A stretch of 64,000 nucleotides of DNA. It comes from Flavobacterium sp. IMCC34852. GTDB taxonomy: Bacteria > Bacteroidota > Bacteroidia > Flavobacteriales > Flavobacteriaceae. Where the stretch lies: positions 992,001 to 1,056,000 of the forward strand of contig NZ_CP121446.1 in NCBI RefSeq assembly GCF_030643905.1, given 5' to 3'. A program made the translations under genes and the position numbers. The notes under the pieces are model-generated. The model was not told the DNA's origin. It saw only the letters and a list, made by a program, of their open reading frames with translations, and made no database searches. How positions within the stretch are numbered: position 1 is the first letter of the stretch; every line of letters begins with the position of its first letter. Positions 27,171 through 35,507 of the stretch are shown piece by piece.

Positions 27171-27899
27171 ATGGTTAGTAAAAACCAAATAAAATTAATT
27201 ACCAGTCTTCAACATAAAAAATACCGAAACGAGCATCAGTTGTTTATAGCCGAAGGTGTAAAAGTAATACAGGAATTGTTACAATCAAATATTGTGCTCG
27301 AACATTTATTTGAGACTGAAAGTATTTTTGAAAGTGTTCTTCCGTCCCAAAAAACATTGATAAAAGAAGTCGATATGAAGCGAATTTCGGTCTTGACTTC
27401 TCCAAGTTCGTGTTTGGCCATTTTCAAAATACCAAAAGCCAAAATCATAGAGGACAAAGGTTTGATAGTTGTGCTCGATGACATTCGCGACCCGGGTAAT
27501 TTGGGAACCATTATACGACTTTGCGATTGGTTTGGTGTGAAACAATTGGTTTGTTCCAAGGAAACGGTCGATGTGTATAATCCAAAAGTAATTCAGGCTA
27601 CGATGGGTTCTATAACCAGAGTGAATTTGGTTTATCTGGATATACAGGATTTTATTGCCCAAACGTCACTTCCGGTTTTCGGGACTTTTATGGATGGCAA
27701 AAATATTTATAAAGAAGTGTTGCCAACAGAGGGTGTTTTAATTTTTGGCAACGAAGCCAATGGAATTTCAACTTCGGTAGAAAAAATCATCAAAAACAGA
27801 ATTGCGATTCCCAGATTTGGCGATATTCAACAAACCGAAAGCCTCAATGTAGCTACAGCCACTGCAATATGTTTAAGTGAGTTTAGAAGAAATTTCTAG
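27171..27899 (+). CDS. SPOUT (TrmH/SpoU) family RNA methyltransferase
   Basis: A 242-residue enzyme from the ATG at 27171; an in-frame upstream extension to 27030 runs through tamL and is not used. The N-terminal substrate-binding part (IKLITSLQHKKYRNEHQLFIAEG) is typical of 2'-O-ribose methyltransferases. The SPOUT motifs follow: DDIRDPGNLGTIIR, IFGNEANGIS and QTESLNVATATAICL. It uses SAM to methylate rRNA or tRNA; the target base cannot be told. Its stop overlaps the porT stop by four bases. Confidence 0.93.
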   Translation: MVSKNQIKLITSLQHKKYRNEHQLFIAEGVKVIQELLQSNIVLEHLFETESIFESVLPSQKTLIKEVDMKRISVLTSPSSCLAIFKIPKAKIIEDKGLIVVLDDIRDPGNLGTIIRLCDWFGVKQLVCSKETVDVYNPKVIQATMGSITRVNLVYLDIQDFIAQTSLPVFGTFMDGKNIYKEVLPTEGVLIFGNEANGISTSVEKIIKNRIAIPRFGDIQQTESLNVATATAICLSEFRRNF

Positions 27900-28597
27900 T
27901 GGAAAGTAAAGTTGATTAAAACTGCACGGGTTTTCAATGATTCAATGTTACCTGTCCAAGGGCTGTTTGGGTCATCATCGCGGATTAACTCGTCATTAAA
28001 TCCGAAAACACCTCTGATGGAAGGTGAAAACTTGAAGTATTCAAAATATAAATCTATCCCAAAACCAAAAGTATAATTCTGTGTCCAAGGTTTGACTCTG
28101 AATTTTTGTTCCGAGTTGTCGTCTTTTGATTTAGAATTACTCGATAAGTTGAGTGTGGTTCCAACACCGCCTAATAAATAAGGTCTCACATTTCCGGTAC
28201 GAAGCGAAGAAAATTTCAGCATTAACGGAAAGTCAATATAAGTCGCTTTTACTTCTCTCAAAGCATCGCGTTCATTGGTAAATCCGGGATAGGTTAACGT
28301 TCTGCTGGCATAATACAATCCGGGTTCGAAACGCAATTCTACATATTCGTGCAATCTTAAAACGCCAACCAAGCCTACATTAAAACCGCTATTTCCTTTT
28401 ACATTAATGTCTTGTCCTGGGACTTTGTAATCGGTTTTGAAATCAAAAGAACTAAAACCTAAAAAATAACCCCAATAGACTCTTTGTTTATCAAAGTTTT
28501 CCAAATTGACAATGGGATCTTTAGAGAAGATACTTGTCCCAAATTGTGCTTGCACACTGAGAGTAAAGAAGGTAAAAAAGACAATTATTTTTTTCAT
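27896..28597 (-). CDS. porT: Type IX secretion / gliding protein PorT (SprT)
   Basis: A 233-residue protein with a signal peptide (1-18, cleavage near VQAQ) and an eight-strand outer-membrane barrel pattern with alternating aromatic residues, ending in a Phe-rich strand (VLINFTFH). Sequence style and the position right after the menaquinone methyltransferase gene match PorT/SprT of gliding Flavobacteria, needed for type IX secretion. This rests on my recall of the family and not on a search; a plain porin-family (OMP_b-brl) call is the fallback. Confidence 0.75.
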   Translation of the reverse strand: MKKIIVFFTFFTLSVQAQFGTSIFSKDPIVNLENFDKQRVYWGYFLGFSSFDFKTDYKVPGQDINVKGNSGFNVGLVGVLRLHEYVELRFEPGLYYASRTLTYPGFTNERDALREVKATYIDFPLMLKFSSLRTGNVRPYLLGGVGTTLNLSSNSKSKDDNSEQKFRVKPWTQNYTFGFGIDLYFEYFKFSPSIRGVFGFNDELIRDDDPNSPWTGNIESLKTRAVLINFTFH

Positions 28598-28619
28598 GCT
28601 CAGGCAGAGAATACAGTTT

Positions 28620-29354
28620 TTATTTTTTTGTAGCAGTATAAATGGTAGCTACTCCAAAAGTTTGCGGCATTGCTTTACATTCTATAAACGAAACTTTTCG
28701 CAAAATATTGTTCAAAGCTTCACCAAAAGGAAAATTAGCCGCTGATTCTGACAAGTAACCATAAGCGCTATTATCTTTAGAAAATAGTTTTCCGATTAGT
28801 GGCAGAATGAATTTGGTGTAAAAACCATAACCTTGCTTGAAAGGAAATTTCGTAGGAACCGAAGTCTCTAAAATTACAAAAATACCGTTGGGTTTTAATA
28901 CGCGATAGATTTCGGCCAAACCTTTTTCCAAAGTTTCAAAGTTTCTGATGCCAAACGAAACGGTAATCGCGTCAAAATAGTTGTCGGGATATGGGATATT
29001 TTCGCTGTCACCAACTACCATTTCTATTTTATCGGCTAAGTTTTTATCCAGAATTTTTTTCTTGCCTACTTCGAGCATTCCAACCGATAAATCCAATCCT
29101 ATAATTTTCTTTGCTGCTGTGGATTCGGCCATCATGATAGCTAAATCTCCTGTTCCGGTGGCAATGTCAAGTGCGTTTTCAGGATTTTTGGCTTTGACCA
29201 ATTCGATTACCTTCTTTCTCCATTTGACATCAATCCCCATCGAAATGACTCTGTTCAAACCGTCATATTCTCCCGAAATGGTATCAAACATTTGGGTGAC
29301 TTGTTCTTTTTTGCCTAAAGTGGATTCTTTGTAAGGTGTAATTTGCTTTGACAT
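28620..29354 (-). CDS. ubiE: Demethylmenaquinone methyltransferase
   Basis: A 244-residue class I SAM methyltransferase. The SAM-binding motif DIATGTGDLA is at 63-72, with FDAITVSFGIRNF and SVPTKFPF later, all typical of UbiE/MenG. It makes menaquinone, the main respiratory quinone of this phylum, so menG is an equally good name. It is followed by porT after a 22-base gap, and folA lies 82 bases upstream on the same strand. Confidence 0.94.
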   Translation of the reverse strand: MSKQITPYKESTLGKKEQVTQMFDTISGEYDGLNRVISMGIDVKWRKKVIELVKAKNPENALDIATGTGDLAIMMAESTAAKKIIGLDLSVGMLEVGKKKILDKNLADKIEMVVGDSENIPYPDNYFDAITVSFGIRNFETLEKGLAEIYRVLKPNGIFVILETSVPTKFPFKQGYGFYTKFILPLIGKLFSKDNSAYGYLSESAANFPFGEALNNILRKVSFIECKAMPQTFGVATIYTATKK

Positions 29355-29436
29355 GCTCGAATTTTCGACAAATATAAGCCAATATTTTAATTGCGATAAG
29401 GCTTATGATTTTCTTTAAGAATTGTGGAGCGAATTA

Positions 29437-29919
29437 TTATTTTCGGATAAAGGTTTGAAACGTAAAATCAAATTCATGCCGTTCGTCTTTGGGATGGAAT
29501 TCTTCAAAAACCAATTGCCATTGGTTCAAATCAATCTCCGGAAAATAAGTATCTGCGTCAAAGGAGTGATGCACACGAGTGATATCAACTTTATCCGCTA
29601 TAGCGATGGATTGTTTGTAAATTTGGCCTCCGCCAATGACAAAAATGTCTTCCTCTTTGGGGCAAATATCAATGGCTTTCTCCAAGGAATCAACTACAAT
29701 GCAACCTTCGGGCTGAAAATCTTTTTGGCGGGAAATAATTACATGAGTTCTATTGGGTAACGGCTTTGGAAAACTTTCAAAAGTTTTTCTACCCATAATA
29801 ATGTAATGACCGGATGTCAGGGTTTTGAATCTTTTGAAATCATCGGGCAAATGCCAAAGCAGTTGGTTGTCTTTGCCCAATGCATTGTTTTCAGCCACAG
29901 CGGCTATAAGTGTTATCAT
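29437..29919 (-). CDS. folA: Dihydrofolate reductase
   Basis: A 160-residue DHFR. LIAAVAENNALGKDNQLLWHLPDDF is the conserved N-terminus, followed by GRKTFESFPKPLPNR and FVIGGGQIY. It regenerates tetrahydrofolate, consumed by thymidylate synthase (ThyA at 31795-32619). The stop of the upstream 2TM gene and this start share one base, so the two are translationally coupled. Confidence 0.96.
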   Translation of the reverse strand: MITLIAAVAENNALGKDNQLLWHLPDDFKRFKTLTSGHYIIMGRKTFESFPKPLPNRTHVIISRQKDFQPEGCIVVDSLEKAIDICPKEEDIFVIGGGQIYKQSIAIADKVDITRVHHSFDADTYFPEIDLNQWQLVFEEFHPKDERHEFDFTFQTFIRK

Positions 29920-30254
29920 TATTTTGTAGGTTTTGTATTTTCCAAGTCGTTTTTGAGTTGCTCAATTTTTTTGGTTTGTTTGAGCATCAACTTGTCTATT
30001 TGGGCTCTTTCCCAGTTTTTATTCATAAAACTGTCGGTGATAAGTACTTTAATAACATGAAAAATGAAAAGACTACACCAAACGGCTACGATCCAAATCC
30101 ACCAATTGGTTTCGTCGTGATAATTCAACAAATGATTCGCCGTAAACAAAAAAACACTACCAATGCCCAGCACAATAAAGTGTTGAAACAAACGCTTTTT
30201 TTGGTTGATTCTGTTCCGGGCGTATTCGTATAATTCGTGTTGGTTACTCTCCAT
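29919..30254 (-). CDS. 2TM domain protein, function unknown
   Basis: A 111-residue protein with two membrane helices (about 25-45 and 52-72) between a charged N-terminus and a Lys/Glu-rich C-terminal helix, the pattern of the Bacteroidota 2TM family. It probably sits in the inner membrane with both ends in the cytoplasm. It is coupled to folA by a one-base overlap; no function is known. The 238 bases from here to the next gene hold only one promoter-like box. Confidence 0.8.
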   Translation of the reverse strand: MESNQHELYEYARNRINQKKRLFQHFIVLGIGSVFLFTANHLLNYHDETNWWIWIVAVWCSLFIFHVIKVLITDSFMNKNWERAQIDKLMLKQTKKIEQLKNDLENTKPTK

Positions 30255-30457
30255 AAGACGAAATTTGTGCTTTAAAGATAAAATTTATTTTTAAAATGAT
30301 AAAATCTCATTTTGGAATAATGTATTACGAAACCGATTTCTTAATGGCAGATGTAAAATTTTAGTCCTTTTAAATTGTAAATCTTCTTTTTATTTGGCTA
30401 TGTTTTTAGCAATGTCATAAAAATAATTAAGCGTGTAAAAGATATAAAAAAATCACT

Positions 30458-30465
30458 TTACTTTG
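30458..30465 (+). promoter_or_regulatory. Promoter-like box (TTACTTTG) for the CBM48-like gene
   Basis: One mismatch to TAnnTTTG, 27 bases before the ATG at 30493. The spacing to the start is plausible, but no clear TTG element is seen. Confidence 0.35.
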
Positions 30466-30492
30466 TCTCAGTAATCTATAAATGAATTAGTT

Positions 30493-30789
30493 ATGGCTAT
30501 CAAGAAACAAGTTATAAAAACAAAACCGGTTGTTAAAGTTACCTTTTCAATCGAGGCAAAAGAGGCTAATACTGCAGCAGTAGTAGGCGATTTCAATAAT
30601 TGGAATCCGGCTGAAGGTGAATTATCTAAATTAAAAAACGGAACCTTCAAAGCAACTTTTGATTTACCAAAAGACAACTCTTTCGAGTTTAAATATTTAG
30701 TGGATGGTTCATATGTAAACGATCCTGAGGCAGACAGTTATGCGTATAACGAATTTGCCGGAGCAGAAAATAGTGTTTTAGCACTATAG
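30493..30789 (+). CDS. Small isoamylase N-terminal-like (CBM48) protein
   Basis: A 98-residue protein that is a single early-set immunoglobulin-like domain of the glycogen-branching/isoamylase N-terminal type. VKVTFSIEAKEANTAAVVG, GDFNNWNP and FEFKYLVDG are the usual landmarks. Stand-alone versions may bind alpha-glucans or act as regulators, as in AMPK beta. No signal peptide is present, so it is cytosolic. It stands alone between minus-strand genes with its own terminator. Confidence 0.85.
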   Translation: MAIKKQVIKTKPVVKVTFSIEAKEANTAAVVGDFNNWNPAEGELSKLKNGTFKATFDLPKDNSFEFKYLVDGSYVNDPEADSYAYNEFAGAENSVLAL

Positions 30790-30810
30790 GTTTTAGTTTT
30801 GGTTAGAAGA

Positions 30811-30844
30811 AAAAATCCGTCTCGATTTCGAGACGGATTTTTTT
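30811..30844. terminator. Bidirectional terminator after the CBM48-like gene
   Basis: The stem AAATCCGTCTCG / CGAGACGGATTT surrounds the loop ATTT (30825-30828), with an A-run before and a T-run after. The stop of the convergent YwqK/TonB gene (30843-30845) lies in the T-run. Confidence 0.9.
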
Positions 30845-31784
30845 ATTTACTATAATCAAGTGCTATTGGTAATGAATACATGCATCTTACAGCTACACCT
30901 CTTTGTTCTCCCGGAAACCATTCAGGATATTCTTCAAGGACTCTAATAGCTTCTTCATCTAAACCATAGCCTAATCCTCTTATGATTTTAATGTCACTTA
31001 TTTTTCCGTCTTTATCCACAACAAAATTAAGGTAAATCTTTCCTTTTACTTTGTTCTTAACCCCATCACGGGTAGGCTTAAAATTACTTCCAATAAACTT
31101 ATAAAAATGTTGTAACCCTTTTTTAGGTTCAGGCTTTTTTTCTAAAACTTGATATTCTTTTTTAATGCCGTTTTTGTCGATGTGATAGCCATTAATAAAA
31201 TCACCTTCTTTATAATCATCTACATAGGAATATGTTTCACTCGTCATTGTCCAAATACCATCTTTCTTTCCGTTTTTATATTCGCCCTTTGTGTGAGTCT
31301 TATCGGCATGAAAATCAAATAAACCATTGCCGTTTTCAACCATTTTGACTCCATTTTCATCCCAAATGGTTTCGGCTAAATAATACTCATTTGTATTGAA
31401 CTTTTCAGGGTTAAATTTTCCTATTTGCTTTAAATTACCATTTTCAAACCATTCCGTATATTTTCCGGCTTGCCTTTTATCTTCATAAAAAGTGGAACTT
31501 TTCTTATTCCCATTTTCATAATATTTGATTTCTTCACCTATGGAATATCCACCATCTTTACCGCTCAGCTTTTGCTCTGATTTAAGACCGCCTGATTTGT
31601 AATATTCTAACCATTGGTATTCAGATTTTTCTTTGTAGTAATCTTTTATGACTCTTTTGTAACTATAATTTTCAGCAGTTGTCTCTTTGCCTAAAGAATC
31701 CAAAAAAATAACTTTATCTTGGTTGTTTTGCGATAAAAGAATTGTTGTAAAAAAGAAAAAGAAATAAAGCAGTTTTATTTTCAT
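30843..31784 (-). CDS. Secreted YwqK/MORN-repeat protein with C-terminal TonB-like domain
   Basis: A 313-residue protein. The signal peptide (about 1-18) is followed by repeated YYENGNKKS / WFENGNLKQIGKF / YKNGKKDGIW units (about 60-200), as in YwqK-type antitoxin-like and MORN-repeat proteins. A C-terminal TonB_C-like domain (about 240-313) carries GKIYLNFVVDKDGKISDIKI. No N-terminal transmembrane anchor of a true TonB remains, so energy transduction is doubtful. It follows thyA by 10 bases. Function unknown; such mixed proteins are frequent in this phylum. Confidence 0.78.
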   Translation of the reverse strand: MKIKLLYFFFFFTTILLSQNNQDKVIFLDSLGKETTAENYSYKRVIKDYYKEKSEYQWLEYYKSGGLKSEQKLSGKDGGYSIGEEIKYYENGNKKSSTFYEDKRQAGKYTEWFENGNLKQIGKFNPEKFNTNEYYLAETIWDENGVKMVENGNGLFDFHADKTHTKGEYKNGKKDGIWTMTSETYSYVDDYKEGDFINGYHIDKNGIKKEYQVLEKKPEPKKGLQHFYKFIGSNFKPTRDGVKNKVKGKIYLNFVVDKDGKISDIKIIRGLGYGLDEEAIRVLEEYPEWFPGEQRGVAVRCMYSLPIALDYSK

Positions 31785-31794
31785 GATTGTTTGT

Positions 31795-32619
31795 TTAAAT
31801 CGCTACAGCACCTTTAATATGAGGATGCGGATCATAATCTACTAACGTGAAATCTTCAAAAGTAAAATCGAAAATATTTTTCACTTCCGGATTTAAAATC
31901 ATTTTTGGTAGTGGTCTTGGTTCGCGTGACAACTGTAATTCCACTTGTTCGAAATGGTTGTTGTAAATGTGGGCATCGCCAAAAGTATGGATGAATTCAC
32001 CCACTTGCAAGTCACATACCTGAGCAATCATCATCGTAAACAAAGCATAAGACGCAATATTGAACGGAACGCCCAAGAAAATATCGGCACTTCTTTGGTA
32101 CAGTTGGCAAGACAATTTCCCATCGGCCACATAAAACTGAAAGAATGCATGACACGGTGGTAAAGCCGCTTTCCCATTCGCTACATTTTCTGAAAAAGAT
32201 TTTGAAGTATCGGGCAAAACAGATGGATTCCAGGCGGAAACCAACATGCGTCGGCTATTCGGGTTTTTCTTTAAAGTGTCTATTAACTCAGTGATTTGGT
32301 CGATCTCTTCACTGTTCCAATTGCGCCATTGGTGACCGTATACCGGACCTAAATCGCCATTTTCATCGGCCCATTCGTCCCAAATTTTGACGCCGTTTTC
32401 TTTGAGGTAAGCAATATTAGTATCGCCTTTTAAAAACCAAAGCAATTCATAGATAATCGATTTTAAATGCAACTTTTTGGTAGTCACCATGGGGAAACCT
32501 TCGCTTAAATCAAATCGCATTTGATAACCAAAAACACTTTTGGTTCCGGTTCCGGTTCTGTCTCCTTTTTGGCAACCGTTTTCCATAACGTGTCGCATTA
32601 AATCGTGGTATTGCTTCAT
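31795..32619 (-). CDS. thyA: Thymidylate synthase
   Basis: A 274-residue ThyA that makes dTMP from dUMP using methylene-tetrahydrofolate. The catalytic Cys156 lies in [22 protein letters not shown] and the ending [12 protein letters not shown] are present. It is about ten residues longer than the E. coli enzyme because of a small insertion before the active site (residues about 138-152). The dihydrofolate produced is recycled by the DHFR encoded at 29437-29919. Confidence 0.97.
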   Translation of the reverse strand: MKQYHDLMRHVMENGCQKGDRTGTGTKSVFGYQMRFDLSEGFPMVTTKKLHLKSIIYELLWFLKGDTNIAYLKENGVKIWDEWADENGDLGPVYGHQWRNWNSEEIDQITELIDTLKKNPNSRRMLVSAWNPSVLPDTSKSFSENVANGKAALPPCHAFFQFYVADGKLSCQLYQRSADIFLGVPFNIASYALFTMMIAQVCDLQVGEFIHTFGDAHIYNNHFEQVELQLSREPRPLPKMILNPEVKNIFDFTFEDFTLVDYDPHPHIKGAVAI

Positions 32620-32627
32620 TGTTGGTT

Positions 32628-32659
32628 ATTTGTGGATTTGTGGATTTGGTAATTTGTTA
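32628..32659. repeat. Octamer tandem array, ATTTGTGG-type units
   Basis: Four consecutive 8-base units (ATTTGTGG, ATTTGTGG, ATTTGGTA, ATTTGTTA), starting nine bases upstream of the thyA start codon. Confidence 0.75.
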
Positions 32660-32661
32660 CG

Positions 32662-32685
32662 AATAACCGAATAACCAAATAACCG
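32662..32685. repeat. Octamer tandem array, three AATAACCG-type units
   Basis: AATAACCG, AATAACCA, AATAACCG in tandem, followed by AAT that runs to the stop of the bifunctional nuclease gene (32688-32690). Adjacent to the ATTTGTGG array. Confidence 0.8.
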
Positions 32686-32687
32686 AA

Positions 32688-33314
32688 TTAACTTTCTCGT
32701 TTTGATATTTCATCGCGAATTTTCGCTGCTTTCTCGTAATCTTCGTCCTGAACGGCTTTTTCCAAAGCTTCGTGTAGTTCCGAAAGACTCATGCTCACAT
32801 AAGCATCTCCGGCATTGCCTTCACTGTCTAGTCCGAAAGTTTCCGGAGTAGATAATACCCCTTCGTCTTCAGTGTTTTGATTTTCGAGGTCGGTTGGGTT
32901 AGTGTTGAGGTAAATACCGGCTTTGTCTAAGATGTTTTTGTAGGTAAAAATCGGTGCGTTGAATCGAAGTGCTAAAGCAATAGCATCTGAAGTTCGGGCA
33001 TCGATAATTTCCTCTATTTTGTCGCGTTCGCAAATGATACTCGAGTAAAAGACGCCGTCAACCAACTTGTGGATGATAACTTGTTTTACCACTATGTCGA
33101 ATCGGTCAGCGAAACTTTTGAATAAATCGTGTGTTAATGGTCTTGGTGGTTTGATTTCTTTTTCCAAGGCAATAGCGATGGATTGCGCTTCAAAAGCACC
33201 AATAACTATAGGTAATTTTCTCTCGCCGTCTACTTCGTTTAAGATTAGAGCGTAGGCGCCGTTTTGGGTTTGGCTATAAGAAATTCCTTTGATGGTTAGT
33301 TTTACTAAACTCAT
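32688..33314 (-). CDS. Bifunctional nuclease (DUF151) family protein with UVR motif
   Basis: A 208-residue protein. The N-terminal DUF151/BFN domain (about 1-135) contains LPIVIGAFEAQSIA, RPLTHDLF and DARTSDAIALALRF. A C-terminal UvrB/UvrC-like helical hairpin (about 178-206, HEALEKAVQDEDYEKAAKIRDEI) follows. DUF151 proteins have reported DNase/RNase activity; the UVR motif usually binds partner proteins. It is the first gene of the unit that continues into thyA. The upstream gap of 229 bases contains the etfA terminator and no other gene that I accept. Confidence 0.87.
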   Translation of the reverse strand: MSLVKLTIKGISYSQTQNGAYALILNEVDGERKLPIVIGAFEAQSIAIALEKEIKPPRPLTHDLFKSFADRFDIVVKQVIIHKLVDGVFYSSIICERDKIEEIIDARTSDAIALALRFNAPIFTYKNILDKAGIYLNTNPTDLENQNTEDEGVLSTPETFGLDSEGNAGDAYVSMSLSELHEALEKAVQDEDYEKAAKIRDEISKRES

Positions 33315-33487
33315 TATTTTTTGATGTGGTGTTTGGCGTACAAAGTATCCCTACTCTTACGCTGACAAATATAAAAATGGTTTCCCCATTAGCCCTGATG
33401 GCAGCGACTACCTTGTAGTGCGGACAGCAGGAAAACGGACTGCAAAGTAACAAAAACTTTTCGCTTCTAAAAATGGAAAGCACAAAA

Positions 33488-33523
33488 AAAGAGCCGTTGC
33501 AACATAAAGTTTTCAACGACTCT
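33488..33523 (-). terminator. Terminator of the etfBA operon
   Basis: On the minus strand AGAGTCGTTG pairs with CAACGGCTCT (one mismatch) and is followed directly by a T-run, 21 bases after the etfA stop. Confidence 0.8.
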
Positions 33524-33543
33524 TGGAATGAATTAATAACGGT

Positions 33544-34512
33544 TTAAGCGTTTTGAGCTTTAAACTCTTTTAGTTTTTGTGTCAAACGTGGTAAAATGTC
33601 AAAGGCATCACCAACGATCCCGTAATCCGCTACTTTGAAGAACGGTGCTTCGGCATCGCTGTTAATCACTACTTTCACTTTAGAAGAGTTGATTCCGGCA
33701 ATGTGCTGAATGGCTCCCGAAATTCCCACGGCGATGTACAAGTTGGTTGCTACCGGTTTTCCGGTTTGGCCTACGTGTTCGCTGTGAGGTCTCCAACCCA
33801 AATCAGAAACAGGTTTAGAACAAGCGGTTGCAGCGCCCAGCACAGTGGCCAATTCTTCTAACATGCCCCAATTTTCCGGACCTTTTAAACCACGTCCGCC
33901 CGAAACTACTACATCGGCATCAGCGATAGTTACTTTTCCGGTGGTTTTTTCTACAGATTCTACTTTTACGTTGAAATCGGCATTGTTTAAGTTGGGTGCG
34001 AAATCTTCTTCGGTAGCTGAAGCAGCGCTTTCTACTAAACCATATGAGTTTTTGGCTAAACTTAAAACTTTTACCTCGGTTGAGATTTCAGTGATGTTGA
34101 ACGCTTTGTTAGAGAAAGCATTTCTTTTTACTTGGAAAGGCGAAGTGCTCAAAGGTAATCCCACCACATTCGAAGCAAATCCCGCGTCTAAGCCAACGGC
34201 TACCAGTGGCGCCATGTACAAACTGTCGGTTGTAGAAGAAAGTAAAATTACTTTCGCACCTTCTTTTTGTGCGGCTTGTTTTACTACATCGGCGTAAGCT
34301 TTGGCATTGAAGTTAGCCAATTTATCATTGGTTACTTTTAATACTTTGTCTACACCGTATTTGGATAAATCGGAAACATTGCCGGCGTTTACGGTTACAG
34401 CAGTTACCGTTGTTCCTAATGATTCGGCTACTTTTTTCGCGTACGATGCCAATTCAAAAGCTACTTTTTTGAATTTTCCGTCTGCCGATTCTGCATATAT
34501 TAATAATGACAT
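33544..34512 (-). CDS. etfA: Electron transfer flavoprotein subunit alpha
   Basis: A 322-residue EtfA, starting at the Met of MSLLIYAES; an open extension to 34560 overlaps etfB and is unlikely to be used. The C-terminal FAD-binding domain is clear: SGGRGLKGPENW, GWRPHSEHVGQTGK, VAVGISGAIQH and NSDAEAPFF. With EtfB it accepts electrons from acyl-CoA dehydrogenases and passes them to the respiratory chain. The gap to etfB is 16 bases, so the two form one transcript ended by a hairpin after this gene. Confidence 0.95.
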   Translation of the reverse strand: MSLLIYAESADGKFKKVAFELASYAKKVAESLGTTVTAVTVNAGNVSDLSKYGVDKVLKVTNDKLANFNAKAYADVVKQAAQKEGAKVILLSSTTDSLYMAPLVAVGLDAGFASNVVGLPLSTSPFQVKRNAFSNKAFNITEISTEVKVLSLAKNSYGLVESAASATEEDFAPNLNNADFNVKVESVEKTTGKVTIADADVVVSGGRGLKGPENWGMLEELATVLGAATACSKPVSDLGWRPHSEHVGQTGKPVATNLYIAVGISGAIQHIAGINSSKVKVVINSDAEAPFFKVADYGIVGDAFDILPRLTQKLKEFKAQNA

Positions 34513-34528
34513 GTCTTTCGTTTTAAAA

Positions 34529-35275
34529 TTAGATAACTTTTGCTTCGTTGTGTAAGGCATTGACCAATCCGTCTAAATCATCAGCAGAGAATAATTTTAC
34601 CGCTGATTTGGGTGCCGGTTTTTCAAATTTTACCGCTTTGGTATTGTTGTTAGCACCAACCGGTTCTAAAACTGTCAATACTTTGGTTCTTGCCGTCATA
34701 ATTCCTCTCATGTTTGGAATACGTAGGTCTTTTTCTTCTACCAATCCTTTTTGGCCACCAATAACTAAAGGTAAAGAAGCGGCGATGGTTTCTTTTCCGC
34801 CGTCTATTTCGCGCGCGGCTTTGGCTGAGTTTCCATCGATAGTCAATTCGGTACAAGAGTTTACAAAGTTGTAATCCAATAAACCGGCCAACATTCCAGG
34901 TACCATTCCGCCATTGTAGTCTAAAGATTCCTTACCACAGATTACTAAATCGTAAGCGCCTTGTTTTACCACTTCGGCTAATTGTTTGGCGACAAAAAAA
35001 CCATCAGTAGGCGTAGCGTTTACTCGAATCGCTTCGTTGGCACCTATGGCTAATGCTTTTCTTAAAGTAGGTTCAGTATCAGCACCGCCAACATTGACTA
35101 CAGTAACATTTGCGCCTTGTTGTTCTTGGAACCAAATGGCTCTGGTTAATCCGAATTCGTCATTAGGATTGATTACGAATTGCACACCATTAGTGTCAAA
35201 TTCAGAATCACCGTTAACGAAATTGATTTTTGAAGTAGTATCAGGCACATGACTGATGCAAACTAATATTTTCAT
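34529..35275 (-). CDS. etfB: Electron transfer flavoprotein subunit beta
   Basis: A 248-residue EtfB with the N-terminal start MKILVCISHVPDT, the family segment LVICGKESLDYNGGMVPGMLA and the signature VEEKDLRIPNMRGIMTARTK. It binds AMP and partners with EtfA in electron transfer from flavoprotein dehydrogenases. It is divergent from the pyruvate dehydrogenase subunit gene over a 232-base gap that contains an 18-bp perfect palindrome. Confidence 0.95.
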   Translation of the reverse strand: MKILVCISHVPDTTSKINFVNGDSEFDTNGVQFVINPNDEFGLTRAIWFQEQQGANVTVVNVGGADTEPTLRKALAIGANEAIRVNATPTDGFFVAKQLAEVVKQGAYDLVICGKESLDYNGGMVPGMLAGLLDYNFVNSCTELTIDGNSAKAAREIDGGKETIAASLPLVIGGQKGLVEEKDLRIPNMRGIMTARTKVLTVLEPVGANNNTKAVKFEKPAPKSAVKLFSADDLDGLVNALHNEAKVI

Positions 35276-35334
35276 TGCAATATTTATTTAGTGATTTTTT
35301 CTGAGCGTAAAAGTATAAAATATATTTCTAATTT

Positions 35335-35352
35335 TTATATGCATGCATATAA
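35335..35352. promoter_or_regulatory. 18-bp perfect palindrome between etfB and the E1 beta gene (possible operator)
   Basis: TTATATGCATGCATATAA is identical to its reverse complement. It lies 60 bases upstream of etfB and 156 bases upstream of the E1 beta gene, near where their promoters should be. A homodimeric regulator is a reasonable guess; none can be named. Confidence 0.45.
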
Positions 35353-35465
35353 TTTTTTCAAATTTCAATCGATTTCGTTGATGATTAAAAATGGTCTTGT
35401 CTCGAAGACTTGTTAATAGGCTATTAATTAAGGCTCAGAAATGTTTTTTAATCATTTTTAATTTT

Positions 35466-35473
35466 TATTTTTG
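35466..35473 (+). promoter_or_regulatory. Promoter -7 box (TATTTTTG) for the pyruvate dehydrogenase E1 beta gene
   Basis: An exact TAnnTTTG match, 35 bases before the ATG at 35508, which supports that start over the upstream in-frame codons beginning at 35391. Confidence 0.5.
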
Positions 35474-35507
35474 CCTTTCAAAATTATTGACCGTAACAAA
35501 ATCATAT

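Noticed and set aside
33274..33516. An 80-codon minus-strand frame upstream of the bifunctional nuclease gene
   Set aside because: It overlaps the nuclease start and the etfA terminator and has no recognisable domain.
34513..34560. N-terminal extension of etfA
   Set aside because: It overlaps the end of etfB, and the conserved domain begins at MSLLIYAES.
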